From Stieleria tagensis (GTDB lineage: Bacteria > Planctomycetota > Planctomycetia > Pirellulales > Pirellulaceae): DNA of 64,000 nucleotides. Where the stretch lies: positions 50,903 to 114,902 of the forward strand of contig NZ_JAMYFE010000024.1 of the NCBI RefSeq assembly GCF_024129865.1. The letters are read 5' to 3'. The translations under genes and the position numbers were made by a program. How positions within the stretch are numbered: position 1 is the stretch's first letter; every line of letters starts with the position of its first letter. The notes under the pieces were generated by a model that saw nothing but the letters and a program-made list of their open reading frames with translations, was not told the DNA's origin and made no database searches. This document shows, in pieces, positions 17,150 through 27,272 of this stretch.

Positions 17150-18439
17150 TCAGACGCTGTCCGTAGGCAGACGGATCTGAAAACGGGCGCCACCGAGTGG
17201 ACTGGCGCTAACTGTGACTTCGCCGTGAAGCCGCCGACAGATACGGCGCACCAAAGCCAGCCCCAATCCGCTGCCGGGCGGCGAATCACTCTGCGGGGAA
17301 TTGCCGCTCAATCGCTGGAAAGGTTCAAAAACCAATCCACGATCCGATTCCGCGATCCCGTCGCCATCATCGTCAACGATGATTGACACTGTCCCTTGCT
17401 CGATCACAGCGTCGACGATGACCTGAGACTTTGCGTACTTGCCAGCGTTGCTAACAAGATTTCCGATCGCCCTCGACAACCCGGCCCGGTAGGTCACGAT
17501 TTCGATCGGTGGCGACGGATCGACTCCCTGGAACGCTATCGCCCCATGTAGCGGTGCATAGACAGCGATCGATTCGCTAACCAATTCATCAATCAGCACG
17601 TGATCGCGAGCCGGTTGGGAACATTCTTCATCGTACCTTGTGTAGTGAAGCAATTCCCCCACGAGATCGTCCAGGTTATCCGTCGCATGATCAATCGCAT
17701 CAAGTCGCTGTTGCCGCGTGGATTCATCTGGGGCCGATCGTACCAGTTCCGTAGCGAACTTGATCCTTGCCAACGGCGTGCGCAATTCATGCGACACGGC
17801 CTGCAACAATTCCTTTTGTGATCGCAGCAGACGCTCGACACGATCGGCCATGGTGTTGAACGCACCAACGATTGGAAGCCCCCGCTTGCGTTTAACTTCG
17901 TCAATTCGTGCCGACAGATCTCCCTCTGCAATTGCGAGCGCCGCTCGCTCGACCGTTCGCAACTGAATTGCGATCGGACGCATCAAAATTGCGATCGCCC
18001 CGGCGACCAGTAGAAACACGCTGCCAAGCCCCAACAGAACATCCCGCTGTGACGGTCCAGCAAATTTCGGAAGTGGCCCCAGTTCGACTAGCAAATCTGA
18101 ATCGGGAAGGTTTGCATCGATCATGCCCCAAAACATAACCGCTTCGCCACGATCCATCCGATCACGCATCGAATCTGGCATCGGCCGCTCGGATCGCTTC
18201 ACAAGACTGACCGGATACGCAAACCGAGTCTGTACTCTCTGCAGAGTTTCACCCCGATTGTCGATTCCACCGGCAATCAGATCATCACGCACCGACAACG
18301 CAGCGCCACCGAGTGCGTCTTCGATCACACCAATGTTCGCCGCTTCCGTCGTACCGCGGAACACGTAAGCCTGGATGATCCAGGCAACAAACAGGATCAA
18401 AATCACCCCTAGATAAAAGCGAAAGAACAACCGTGTCAT
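17150..18439 (-). CDS. Sensor histidine kinase, RstB-like
   Basis: 429 residues. Membrane helix 1 lies at about 8-27 (LGVILILFVAWIIQAYVF), then a periplasmic sensor of about 110 residues, helix 2 (VLLGLGSVFLLVAGAIAIL), a HAMP linker, the H-box AVSHELRTPLARIKFATEL (phosphorylated His near 217), an N-box (GNLVSNAGKYAKSQ), and G1/G2 boxes (DDDGDGIAESD and GSGLGLALVRRI). The start overlaps the stop of the response regulator by 4 bases, so the two are co-translated. Sensor signal unknown; the overall form resembles RstB, which is inference. Confidence 0.93.
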   Translation of the reverse strand: MTRLFFRFYLGVILILFVAWIIQAYVFRGTTEAANIGVIEDALGGAALSVRDDLIAGGIDNRGETLQRVQTRFAYPVSLVKRSERPMPDSMRDRMDRGEAVMFWGMIDANLPDSDLLVELGPLPKFAGPSQRDVLLGLGSVFLLVAGAIAILMRPIAIQLRTVERAALAIAEGDLSARIDEVKRKRGLPIVGAFNTMADRVERLLRSQKELLQAVSHELRTPLARIKFATELVRSAPDESTRQQRLDAIDHATDNLDDLVGELLHYTRYDEECSQPARDHVLIDELVSESIAVYAPLHGAIAFQGVDPSPPIEIVTYRAGLSRAIGNLVSNAGKYAKSQVIVDAVIEQGTVSIIVDDDGDGIAESDRGLVFEPFQRLSGNSPQSDSPPGSGLGLALVRRICRRLHGEVTVSASPLGGARFQIRLPTDSV

Positions 18440-19146
18440 GTGTTCCTTGCCATCAAATAACCAACACCACGGACAGATTTGATCCGGCTCGGTTGAGTGG
18501 GATCGTCGTTTAGCTTCCGGCGCAGACGCGACACTCGCAGATCGATTGAGCGATCCAATCCGTCATAGGGTAATTCCAGCAAATCGATGTAAACGTCCTT
18601 GCGCTGAACCACGGTCCCGGCGCGTTTGGCCAAGTAGACCAGCAGATCAAATTCCGCGGTTGTCAATTCGACGTCCTCGCCGCCGATCGCAACGCTGCGA
18701 CTGGATTCTTCAATCTGCAAATCATCAACCACGATCGTTTGCCCGTTGGCAACACCCTCCGTTCGGTCCCCACGTCGAAGGTGCATTTTCAGTCGTGCCA
18801 ACAACGCGCGCGGGCGAACCGGTTTGGACATAAAATCATCCGCGCCCGCCTCGAGGGCGATCACTTCGTCGATTTCTTCACCCCGTGCCGTCAACACGAT
18901 GATCGGGCCGGCGTACATCGGACGTACGCTACGACAAACATTGAAACCGTCTGTTCCAGGCAGACCGATGTCCAAGACAACTGCATCATAGGCCTCTTGC
19001 TCGATTCGTTCGATGGCCGTCACTCCGTTGAATTCAACGGCGACATCAAACCCTTCACCGACCAAAAATTCTTGCACCATTGACGCAAGCGCCGCGTCGT
19101 CTTCGACCAGCAGAACCTGATGATTCACAGATTTTTCAAGCGACAT
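18436..19146 (-). CDS. OmpR-family response regulator
   Basis: 236 residues from the ATG at 19146, which puts the receiver domain at the usual distance from the start; an upstream in-frame ATG at 19206 would add 20 non-conserved residues. The receiver shows HQVLLVEDDAAL, the phospho-acceptor Asp near residue 59 in DAVVLDIGLPGTDG, and the KPVRP lysine region. The C-terminal winged helix has TTAEFDLLVYLAKRAG and the DNA-contact sequence SIDLRVSRLRRKLNDDP. It is encoded just before its cognate kinase. Target genes are unknown. Confidence 0.94.
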   Translation of the reverse strand: MSLEKSVNHQVLLVEDDAALASMVQEFLVGEGFDVAVEFNGVTAIERIEQEAYDAVVLDIGLPGTDGFNVCRSVRPMYAGPIIVLTARGEEIDEVIALEAGADDFMSKPVRPRALLARLKMHLRRGDRTEGVANGQTIVVDDLQIEESSRSVAIGGEDVELTTAEFDLLVYLAKRAGTVVQRKDVYIDLLELPYDGLDRSIDLRVSRLRRKLNDDPTQPSRIKSVRGVGYLMARNT

Positions 19147-19400
19147 TGTTGAGACTGTTACCACACTTTTGTAAACATTCGTCCATTCTATCCACTTCCA
19201 CATCATCGGCGCCCCGTTCGATGCGTTTGCAGCGACAGAAAACAGGTCGGACCAACGTCAACTCCGTCCAAACGGCGCGCCAATTGACACCCACGGCGAA
19301 CGTATGTGTTGCCATTCAAAATGGCGTCGATTTTCGATCCGATTCATGGCACTGATCCTGTCCAATCTCCTCGTACGGCGATTAAACGTCGGTTGCGTGG

Positions 19401-19610
19401 TTTGAAGTTACGCATTCGCGTGAGGCAATGGTTTTTGGTAACCCGACGCGTCAGCGAGGGATCCCGCCAACACCCTAAATCCCTCGCTCACGCATCGGTT
19501 TACCATAAAAGTGCAAATCAGCCTTTTCAACGCAAATGACTCGGCAAATTGCCGCTTCGATCTTTTCACTCTCCTTGGGAGAGTGAATTGCTAAAGCGCA
19601 ACCTCAAAAG
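19401..19610. repeat. Dispersed mosaic repeat, copy 3 (most complete)
   Basis: The central palindrome has arms at 19438-19462 and 19479-19503 (GTAACCCGACGCG... against ...CGCATCGGTTTAC). Upstream is a TTTGAAGTTACGC flank. Downstream are TTGCCGCTTCGATCTTTTCA and a perfect small hairpin CACTCTCC-TT-GGGAGAGTG at about 19568-19586. The downstream modules recur at 63931-64000 and 13273-13315. The repeat sits in the 764-base divergent gap between the response regulator and pta. The rest of that gap, 19147-19400 and 19611-19910, shows no supported gene. Confidence 0.9.
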
Positions 19611-19910
19611 TTCCGCCCCGCGAAGGTTGGCTTGACCACTCGCAATGTGTCTATGTCTGCCACGAACGGAGAGAGCGCAATCCAACGGCCGAAGCGAACA
19701 ATTGGTCAATTGTCGGGCATCGGTTCACTGGAAACAACAACCAATTCGTTTCAGTGTGTATCGTTTCGTCAATGGCGTCGGTCGGATTGTCACCATGGCT
19801 GATTGAACCCAAGCCCTTGATCGCCGAACATGGTGACAATGTTTTTGGTCATCGCGTTCAAATGCATCCTCACCTTTTCAATCGCATTTTTCGTCTCGAA
19901 GGGGCCTCCG

Positions 19911-22010
19911 TTGGCAAAAAATCTGTATGTCGCCGCCTGTGAACCGGATTGTGGAAAATCGCTTGTGGTTCTGGGCCTGATGCAGCTGGTTTCCAGTCGA
20001 GTCGAGCGTCCCGGCTTTTTTCGGCCGATCATCCGCTCCGGCGATAGACCCGACAACGATACGGAATTGGTTCTCAGCCGATTCTCGCTCGATCAGTCCT
20101 ACGAGACAAGTTTCGGGGTGACCTCTGACGAGGCGATCAGCTTGACGCGCGAGCGTGGTGTTGCCGAGCTGCTGAAACAGATTCTTCAAAAGTTCAAAGC
20201 CATCGAGTCAAAATCGGATTTCGTTTTGTGCGAAGGCACGGACTACACCGGGATCACATCCTCCTTCGAATTTGACCTGAATGCCCGGATCGCGAACGAG
20301 TTGGGCACGCCAGTCTTGAATCTGATCTCGGGTCACGGCAAGTCCACTCTCAAGATTCGTCAAACCGCCGAAGCCACGCGCTCGGCTTTGCGAGAACAAG
20401 GTTGCACCATTGCCGCCACGATCGCCAACCGCGTTAGCGCGGAAGCTGCGCCGTCAATGCGAGATCGATTCCAAGCCGATTGGACGTTTGAGGACCCCAT
20501 CTTTCTAGTCACCGAAGAACCGTCGTTGCACGCTCCCACCGTTGCCGCTGTCGCAAAGGAACTCAACGCGACGCCACTACGCAACAGCGAGGGCGATTCG
20601 AATCGCGATATCCTGTGCGTTTCTGTGGCCGCCATGCAACTTCCTCATTTTCTTGACCGCGTGCGAGAAGGCAAGTTGGTGATTGTGCCCGGAGACCGAT
20701 CGGACATCCTGCTCGGATGCTTGGCAACGGTCGCGTCGGAAAACTATCCCATGATTGCCGGTATTCTGTTGACCGGCGGAATCATGCCTGACGATTCCGT
20801 CATCCGGCTGATCGAAGGCTTTCGCCGCCCGCTGATTCCAATCTATTTGGTCACCACCGACACCTACGAAACCGTGCGCAATGTGATGGCAGTGGACAGC
20901 GTGATTTCCGCGGACAATGAACGGAAAATACAGATTGCACTCGGCGTTTTTGAATCATGCATTGAATCCAAGGTACTGATCGATCGGATTGATGTCGCCC
21001 GTTCAATCGCGGTCACGCCCGACATGTTCGAGTATGAATTGATCGAACAGGCAAAGCGAGAACGAATGCGTATCGTTCTGCCGGAAGGGAACGACGAACG
21101 CGTGCTGCGCGCCGCGGAGATTCTAGTGCGACGCGGTGTCGCCGAGATCATTTTGCTAGGAGCTCCCGATTTGATTCGCAACACAATCGCTAGCCTGGGA
21201 CTTGGATTGGAGCAGGTCGAAATCATCGATCCATGCGACAATCCCTACTTGAACGAGTTTTCAGAACGCTACTACCAGCTTAGGAAACATAAAGGGGTCA
21301 CGATGGAGAGGGCTCGTGATACCATCCAGGAACTCAGTTTTTTTGGAACCATGATGGTGCAGCAGGGAATTGCCGACGGGATGGTGTCGGGCGCCGACCA
21401 TACCACTGCCCAAACGATCCGCCCCGCGTTGCAGATCATTCGAACACGCCCCGGTTGCTCCATCGTTTCCAGCGTCTTTTTAATGTGCCTGAAAGATCGC
21501 GTGCTGGTGTACGGCGACTGTGCGGTGAATCCAAACCCCGAACCCCAGCAATTGGCCGATATCGCCATCAGCTCTGCCGAAACCGCACAGGCGTTCGGCG
21601 TCGAGCCGATCGTTGCGATGCTCTCCTATTCCACCGGCCTCTCAGGCACCGGCGAGGACGTTGAAACGGTTAAACGGGCGACCGAAATCGTGCGTCATTT
21701 GCGGCCCGACTTACGAGTGGATGGACCAATTCAATACGACGCTGCCGTTGATCCATCGGTCGCCCGTACCAAAATGCCCGATAGCGACGTTGCCGGACGC
21801 GCAACAGTGTTTATCTTCCCAGACCTCAACACTGGAAACAACACCTACAAGGCTGTTCAGCGCAGTGCGGGCGCGGTTGCAATCGGCCCAATCTTGCAAG
21901 GATTGAACCGTCCCATCAACGATCTTAGTCGTGGTTGCACCGTCACCGATATTGTGAACACCGTCGCAATCACTGCGATTCAGGCCCAGCAGGTTGAGAC
22001 GTTGAAATGA
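19911..22010 (+). CDS. pta: Phosphate acetyltransferase, long form with N-terminal DRTGG domain
   Basis: About 699 residues from a TTG at 19911, preceded by AAGGGG at 7 bases; this start gives NLYVAACEPDCGKSLVVLGL, the normal beginning of long Pta proteins (E. coli 714 residues). The ATG at 19830 would add an unrelated hydrophobic stretch. Domains in order are a BioD-like P-loop region (EPDCGKS), a DRTGG domain (PGDRSDILLGCLATVASENY), and the C-terminal acyltransferase (RIVLPEGNDERVLRAAEIL, MVSGADHTTAQTIRPALQII). It interconverts acetyl-CoA and acetyl phosphate. Its stop overlaps the ackA start by 4 bases. Confidence 0.94.
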   Translation: MAKNLYVAACEPDCGKSLVVLGLMQLVSSRVERPGFFRPIIRSGDRPDNDTELVLSRFSLDQSYETSFGVTSDEAISLTRERGVAELLKQILQKFKAIESKSDFVLCEGTDYTGITSSFEFDLNARIANELGTPVLNLISGHGKSTLKIRQTAEATRSALREQGCTIAATIANRVSAEAAPSMRDRFQADWTFEDPIFLVTEEPSLHAPTVAAVAKELNATPLRNSEGDSNRDILCVSVAAMQLPHFLDRVREGKLVIVPGDRSDILLGCLATVASENYPMIAGILLTGGIMPDDSVIRLIEGFRRPLIPIYLVTTDTYETVRNVMAVDSVISADNERKIQIALGVFESCIESKVLIDRIDVARSIAVTPDMFEYELIEQAKRERMRIVLPEGNDERVLRAAEILVRRGVAEIILLGAPDLIRNTIASLGLGLEQVEIIDPCDNPYLNEFSERYYQLRKHKGVTMERARDTIQELSFFGTMMVQQGIADGMVSGADHTTAQTIRPALQIIRTRPGCSIVSSVFLMCLKDRVLVYGDCAVNPNPEPQQLADIAISSAETAQAFGVEPIVAMLSYSTGLSGTGEDVETVKRATEIVRHLRPDLRVDGPIQYDAAVDPSVARTKMPDSDVAGRATVFIFPDLNTGNNTYKAVQRSAGAVAIGPILQGLNRPINDLSRGCTVTDIVNTVAITAIQAQQVETLK

Positions 22011-23206
22011 AGCAGATTCTCGTTCTTAACTCGGGCAGTTCGTCCATCAAGTACGAACTATTCGACATGAATCGCATGCACGTTCTTGAATCAGGCCTGC
22101 TCGAATGCATCGGCGAACCCGAAAGCTGCTACCAGCGCAAATCGGCTGGACGCACCCATTCGGACCGCATTCCGGTTGCGATTCCGAATCATGAATACGG
22201 GATGCAGTTGATCCGAGAATCGCTCGGTCAGAACGAATCGTTTTGCAACGGTGACTTCTTGGTCGGCATCGGACACCGCGTGGTACACGGTGGCGAACTT
22301 TTTTCTGGTCCGACACGGATCGATGAGGACGTGATCGAATCCATTCGGCGTTTGATTCCGCTCGCTCCCCTTCATAATCCCGCCAACTTGCTGGGGATCG
22401 AGATTTCGCGTTTAGCATTTCCAAATGTCCAACAGGTCGCGGTGTTTGACACGGCATTCCACCAAACGTTGCCGCGACATGCGTACCATTACGCGATTCC
22501 ACGCGAGTACTACCAACGCTACCAGATTCGTCGCTACGGTTTTCATGGAACGTCGCACCACTACGTGACCCGGCAGGTCGCCGATGCACTGAACATGCCG
22601 CTCAGCGAGTTGAACATCATCGTTTTCCATCTCGGCAACGGGGCCAGTGCGGCGGCCATCCGCGCCGGCAAAAGCATCGATACATCAATGGGGCTGACAC
22701 CACTGGAGGGTCTGGTGATGGGCACGCGCAGTGGCGACCTGGACCCCGCAGTTGTTTTCTACCTGGGATCTGAGGCAGGATTGAGTCTGGATCAAATTGA
22801 CACCCTCTTGAACAAGCAAAGTGGTTTAAAAGGGATCTGCGGCGTGAACGACATGCGTGAGGTGCTTCGACGTACCCAGACGGGCGACGACTTGGCTTGT
22901 TTGGCAATTGACCTCTTCTGTTATCGAATCAAGAAATACCTGGGCGGCTACTATGCCGTCCTAGGCCGACTAGACGCGATCGCGTTTACCGCGGGCATCG
23001 GGGAAAACGTGCCACAAATTCGTCAGCAAAGCTGTCAGGGGCTGGCGCACATCGGGATCGAATTGGATGCCCAACGGAACGAATCAAGTGGCCCCGGTAT
23101 TCGAGAAATCCAATCGTCTACCAGCGCTGTCAAAGTATTTGTCGTGCCTACAAATGAAGAACTGGAGATCGCTCAGCAAACGCTGCAAACGGTCGCGGCA
23201 GATTAG
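22007..23206 (+). CDS. ackA: Acetate kinase
   Basis: 399 residues, the standard AckA length. Visible motifs are VLNSGSSSIKYELFDM (phosphate-binding loop of the ASKHA fold), VAVFDTAFHQTLPRHAYHYA, RYGFHGTSHHYV (catalytic His region), IVFHLGNGASAAAIRAGKSI and AFTAGIGENVPQIRQ. It converts acetyl phosphate plus ADP to acetate and ATP. Translationally coupled to pta by an ATGA overlap, giving the complete acetate overflow or assimilation pathway. Confidence 0.97.
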   Translation: MKQILVLNSGSSSIKYELFDMNRMHVLESGLLECIGEPESCYQRKSAGRTHSDRIPVAIPNHEYGMQLIRESLGQNESFCNGDFLVGIGHRVVHGGELFSGPTRIDEDVIESIRRLIPLAPLHNPANLLGIEISRLAFPNVQQVAVFDTAFHQTLPRHAYHYAIPREYYQRYQIRRYGFHGTSHHYVTRQVADALNMPLSELNIIVFHLGNGASAAAIRAGKSIDTSMGLTPLEGLVMGTRSGDLDPAVVFYLGSEAGLSLDQIDTLLNKQSGLKGICGVNDMREVLRRTQTGDDLACLAIDLFCYRIKKYLGGYYAVLGRLDAIAFTAGIGENVPQIRQQSCQGLAHIGIELDAQRNESSGPGIREIQSSTSAVKVFVVPTNEELEIAQQTLQTVAAD

Positions 23207-23376
23207 GACACGTCGATTTCTATCGGGTGAATGCAGCGCCAGCTCGACGCGTCCGTAACCTGCTTGCCTTGCCGTTAACATTCAAATCAAGTATTGGGCA
23301 TTGGACCGCGCGCGATGGCGGCGACCTGCCAGGTTTGGCGGCCTGCATTCTCAATGTTTCTACTGACGAGACAACC

Positions 23377-23772
23377 ATGAATTGGCGAGACTGGTACGAC
23401 GCTCTGAACAAACCCGAATGGACGCCGGATCCGTCCACGATCAGTCTGATCTGGCAGATTCTTTACCCGATCATCTTGGTCACGTTTGGCTATGTTTTCT
23501 ACCGCGCCCTCCGCAAGCAACTGCCGTGGTCGGTGGCAATCCCCTTCGCCATCAACTTGATCGCCAACCTTGCTTTCACACCGATCCAGTTCGGGTTGCA
23601 AAATCTGCCGCTGGCCGCGATCGACATTGCCATCGTCTGGTGCACGATTCCTTGGATGATGAAAGCCATTTGGCCCCATCACCGCTGGATTGCCCTGGCC
23701 CAAATCCCCTACTTCATCTGGGTATCCATCGCGACTGTATTGCAATTCACCATCACGGTGAACAACTTGTGA
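23377..23772 (+). CDS. TspO/MBR-family membrane protein
   Basis: 131 residues from the ATG at 23377. The product begins MNWRDWYDALNKPEWTPDPS, with the LNKPxWTP motif of the tryptophan-rich TspO family, and has four to five hydrophobic helices (IWQILYPIILVTFGYVFYRA, AINLIANLAFTPIQFGLQ and others). It is slightly shorter than usual TspO (about 155-160). TspO proteins bind porphyrins and related tetrapyrroles and are linked to stress and haem homeostasis. An upstream in-frame extension to 23227 contains no family-like residues and is rejected. Confidence 0.85.
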   Translation: MNWRDWYDALNKPEWTPDPSTISLIWQILYPIILVTFGYVFYRALRKQLPWSVAIPFAINLIANLAFTPIQFGLQNLPLAAIDIAIVWCTIPWMMKAIWPHHRWIALAQIPYFIWVSIATVLQFTITVNNL

Positions 23773-23906
23773 GAGCGCCGTTTCTCGCATCAATTCTGTC
23801 GGTCGCGATCTGTGATTTCGTCGTCAATCAAGCGTTTTCCAAAACGGATCACGTTGTCTTGCTGAAACCCGATCGCTTGATCGAACGCGGTAGCCGGATG
23901 GTTGTG

Positions 23907-25397
23907 TCAGAATTCCGCTTGAAACTGAGTGCGAAACAGCACACCGTCGTCGCCGACCACAATATCGCTAGTTCGGTTTTGCAATGGGCTGCCGTCCAGG
24001 CGTGTAACATCAAAGGTGATTTTTACGGTCGGCTTTGCCAAGGGATACCAGTTGAGACCTGCAGCATATTCATTGGCGTTTCCGAACTCTCCGTCGACGT
24101 GTGAATAGCGAACGTTGACGTCCAACTGCTTGGCCACCAGGAATTTGCCCCCCTCGACATAGTATCCCTGTTGAAAAATTTCGTGCGTCGGGAGCGTTCC
24201 GTCACCACGAAGATTCTCGATCCATCGCAGGAAAACCTCCGATGTCACGCTCCAACCCTTGTGCTTCCATGCGGCATCGACACCGTACAGCCAGATGTCA
24301 AACGCAGAAACCGTCACGCCGGGCAGCAGCGCTCCGGTTTCTGTTAAACGCGTCCCGTCCGCGAGTCGCACGAAGTCTGTTTCGTCGAGCGGTGTGCCAT
24401 TGCGCTGAGATGTTTGCGGAGAATAGACGAATGAGTGACCGAGTCGCCAAAGTGGAGTCTGGGTTTGATCGAAATCCACGATCTGACCGCCAAAGTCGCC
24501 AGCCGGTTCGATAAAGCTAGTCGCCGCAAACGTGACTCGGTTATCGGTCGAAGCATTGGGAAGGTTCGCGGTCCGATAACCGTTGCCCACCATTACTCGA
24601 TAGTGCCCGTGCTGGGCAAACCGGCCGATCCCAAAGATTCCCACCGTTCGATCTGGTCGAAAAAAGTCGTTCGCCATGGGCCGATCGGCAAACCGTGTCC
24701 GTCGCGCAGGCAACAACCATTGACGGCTAGCGGGCACCTTGCGTTTGCCCATCAAAATTTGAAAACGATCCGTCAGTTGCCAAGCCCACCAGTAGTCGAA
24801 GAAGTCAACGGCATGCCCGTCATCGGTATCGCCGTCGATTTGAAGGAAATAGGTCAAACGCGGATCGACGGCGTGACCGCGAAAAACCAGCCGAGCACGT
24901 TCGATGTCAAATGCACTGCGATTTTGTATCGGCCGAGTGATTCCGGCGTTGTCCGTCCAACGATCCGACTGTCTGGAAAAACCGTGGTACCGGAACTGAA
25001 TCCAGCCATTGGCCTTTAGGTCAAACGGATGCTTGCGAGCATCAAACGGTCGGATCACAAACCCGCGATCGTAGCCGGCATAGAAATCCAACGTCTTGCT
25101 GGCGCCGTGCATCTCAGCATCATCGCAATTCCCATCCACCGGCAGATCAACGACTAGCGGCAGACGCTCGATCATGCCTGACGTGCAGCCCTGGCTTGCT
25201 GAATCGGGCCGCAATCCAAAATTGTCGTTATGCGGTTCAAGCAGCTGGTGCAATTCGCGAATTTGCGCAGCTTGTTCGTTCAGTTGAACCTGAAGCTGCT
25301 CGATGGTTGGCGTCGTTTCGGACGAATCCTGCCCATTGACCGCTGACGGTAGGGTGGTAACCAACCAGGTGAAGACCAGCAGCACAGCCGCTGGCAT
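23907..25397 (-). CDS. Outer-membrane porin, OprO/OprP-like
   Basis: 496 residues from the ATG at 25397, giving a signal peptide (MPAAVLLVFTWLVTTLPSA). A short coiled coil follows (TIEQLQVQLNEQAAQIRELH), then a beta-rich barrel with alternating aromatic strands such as ANGWIQFRYHGFSRQSDRW and LTYFLQIDGDTDDGHAVDFF. The chain ends in VLFRTQFQAEF, with a terminal Phe as expected for outer-membrane barrels. The OprO/P family forms phosphate- or polyphosphate-selective channels in Pseudomonas; selectivity here is not predictable. It is downstream of the slipin gene on the same strand, with a terminator-like hairpin between them. Confidence 0.88.
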   Translation of the reverse strand: MPAAVLLVFTWLVTTLPSAVNGQDSSETTPTIEQLQVQLNEQAAQIRELHQLLEPHNDNFGLRPDSASQGCTSGMIERLPLVVDLPVDGNCDDAEMHGASKTLDFYAGYDRGFVIRPFDARKHPFDLKANGWIQFRYHGFSRQSDRWTDNAGITRPIQNRSAFDIERARLVFRGHAVDPRLTYFLQIDGDTDDGHAVDFFDYWWAWQLTDRFQILMGKRKVPASRQWLLPARRTRFADRPMANDFFRPDRTVGIFGIGRFAQHGHYRVMVGNGYRTANLPNASTDNRVTFAATSFIEPAGDFGGQIVDFDQTQTPLWRLGHSFVYSPQTSQRNGTPLDETDFVRLADGTRLTETGALLPGVTVSAFDIWLYGVDAAWKHKGWSVTSEVFLRWIENLRGDGTLPTHEIFQQGYYVEGGKFLVAKQLDVNVRYSHVDGEFGNANEYAAGLNWYPLAKPTVKITFDVTRLDGSPLQNRTSDIVVGDDGVLFRTQFQAEF

Positions 25398-25685
25398 TTT
25401 CACCGCGAAAGCGAAAATCAAGTCTGCGACACAGCTGGACCACTGATCGAAATCAGCGATCCGATGCGTTACCGACTTTGGTTCGCCCATCCTTAAACTC
25501 CGCCAGCATCACGGATTCCTGTGAATTCACAAATCCTTGTTGGTCACCAAAACCGACTCAATGGGAGGATTCGGCAGAATCGCCAGGACTGCGTGAACTC
25601 ATCCGTTGATACCAGCAAAGTCAACGTATCCAGCCAATGTGACGGCTTGGTCGAGAGACGGGTTTGCACCTGGAATTGCCCCAAA
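25398..25685. other. Intergenic region upstream of the porin
   Basis: Part of a 326-base gap between the slipin stop and the porin start. It presumably carries the porin promoter on the minus strand, but no clear -35/-10 pair was identified. No supported reading frame, repeat or RNA gene was seen. Confidence 0.5.
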
Positions 25686-25717
25686 ACGCCCGCGACGGAT
25701 TGCTCCGCTGCGGGCGT
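25686..25717 (-). terminator. Intrinsic terminator-like hairpin after the slipin gene
   Basis: The arms ACGCCCGCGACGG (25686-25698) and CCGCTGCGGGCGT (25705-25717) pair at 11 of 13 positions around a 6-base loop. Read on the minus strand, the stem is followed by GTTTTGG, a short T-run. It begins 7 bases after the slipin stop, as expected for its terminator. Confidence 0.7.
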
Positions 25718-25723
25718 CGTGGT

Positions 25724-26836
25724 TTACAGCAGGTTCACCACCCGATCGGCGAGTCCCTTTTCACCGAGCACGATGTTCATATGACCGGCTGTGGCGATCT
25801 TTTCGAGAATCTCTAGTTCCCGCAACCGCATCAGCGTTGGGTTGTCGGCCAGCAACTTTGCCGTATTGGCTTGACTACGCATCGCCGCCGTTTCCTCACG
25901 ACGAGCGATCAAGTTGGCTTCGGCCGCCTTTTTGGCCTCAGTCACCTTGTTCATCAAGTCCTTCATATCACCTGGCAAAATGACGTCACGGATTCCCACC
26001 GCGACAATTTCCAAACCGAGCGTCTCCGCTCGGTCGCGAACGTTCTGCTCGAGTTCATCGATTAGATCGTCTTTCCCGCTCAGGAATGCATCAAGTTCTC
26101 GACCACCCAACGCACAGCGCAACGCCAGTTGCGTTTCGCGGTAGATCGATTGCCGCACATCGTCCGAGGCACTGACCGCGCGGCGAGCATCCTTGACAAC
26201 CAACGTCACCATTGCGTTGATCCGCAACGTCACCTTGTCGGCGGTCAATATCTCTTGGCCCGACACGTCAACTTGCGATTCACGCAAATCCATCTCGACA
26301 ACCCGAGCGTCACCTGCATCCTTCCAGAACGCATACAAGCCCGGGCCGAGTTGATCGGTGTAACGCCCATCGATAAACAACACCCCGGTGTGATCTCGAT
26401 CCACCTTGCAAACGTCTAAAAATCGAGTTGCATCGGCACCTCGCACGATCGACGCAAGTTCATCATGTTCCAACCGTGCGTTTGCGATCGTGACCGTTTC
26501 GACGCGAACGTCGCGAATACCAGTCCAATAGGCGTATAGGCCAGGACCAAGCACACGGCTGAATCGACCGTCAATCCAGACCAACGCGCGCTGATCATCC
26601 TTTAGGTCAACAATCTCTGCGTTGCCAACGAGCGCGCCGGACTTCACGATCACATCCAATTGATCGCCTGCGTCGCCGCCGGTGATCCACGGGTCTCGCC
26701 TGCTGATTACTTGAACCTTGGTCTTGCCAAACCGAGTGAAGACAAAGTGATTGCCCGAACCTAGCAAGCCAGCGAATTCACCATCGCAAAACTTGAGGCC
26801 CACTTCATAACTACGGACATGGATCTTCTTGAACAT
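25724..26836 (-). CDS. Slipin / SPFH (band 7) domain protein
   Basis: 370 residues from the ATG at 26836; a GTG at 26854 would add six residues and lacks a ribosome site. Two tandem N-terminal beta-rich segments (VGLKFCDGEFAGLLGSGNHF, then GRFSRVLGPGLYAYWTGIRD, with a third related IDGRYTDQLGPGLYAFW) precede a band-7 domain (VEMDLRESQVDVSGQEILTA, DKVTLRINAMVTLVVKDARR). A long charged helix follows (AKKAAEANLIARREETAAM). There is no canonical membrane helix. Slipins oligomerise on membranes and often pair with an NfeD protease, not seen here. Confidence 0.9.
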   Translation of the reverse strand: MFKKIHVRSYEVGLKFCDGEFAGLLGSGNHFVFTRFGKTKVQVISRRDPWITGGDAGDQLDVIVKSGALVGNAEIVDLKDDQRALVWIDGRFSRVLGPGLYAYWTGIRDVRVETVTIANARLEHDELASIVRGADATRFLDVCKVDRDHTGVLFIDGRYTDQLGPGLYAFWKDAGDARVVEMDLRESQVDVSGQEILTADKVTLRINAMVTLVVKDARRAVSASDDVRQSIYRETQLALRCALGGRELDAFLSGKDDLIDELEQNVRDRAETLGLEIVAVGIRDVILPGDMKDLMNKVTEAKKAAEANLIARREETAAMRSQANTAKLLADNPTLMRLRELEILEKIATAGHMNIVLGEKGLADRVVNLL

Positions 26837-27272
26837 GATTTGGTCGTACTCCACTCATACAATTGCGGCGAGCTTCATTGCCGGATCGCCAGCGGCTTCG
26901 TTTGTCATTTGGGTTGAAAGAAGGAGGCTTTTGGGCAAACGATTGTTCACCGAATCACACGAAACATTCGCGGAAGTTTGCTCGGGATCATCGAGCTTGA
27001 CCGGCAGTCGCTGAATTCGATCTTTGCGCCAATGAATGCGGCTTGGCCGAGGCCGAGCGTGATTCATCAGCGATCAAAGCGCGTCTTCAGTTTTGACCGA
27101 TGCTGCTCGATGATTCGTCTGCAAACCTGCAAGGCGAAACCATCGTGTTGCCAAGCAGACATTTGACGACCAAGGTCGCTGACGCCTGTCAGCCGATTCG
27201 GCAAGGCAACCGAATGCCCGCCAGCTTCATGGTGGACGCTTTCGCGCCTCGGGGTGTTGGTTTTCACCAACT
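26837..27272. other. Intergenic region with a hairpin, no gene seen
   Basis: This 436-base stretch lies between the slipin start and a tRNA-like sequence. At 27255-27270 a stem GTTGGT-TTTC-ACCAAC could form; on the minus strand it immediately follows the tRNA-like sequence and may be a processing or termination hairpin. Otherwise nothing is recognised. Confidence 0.45.
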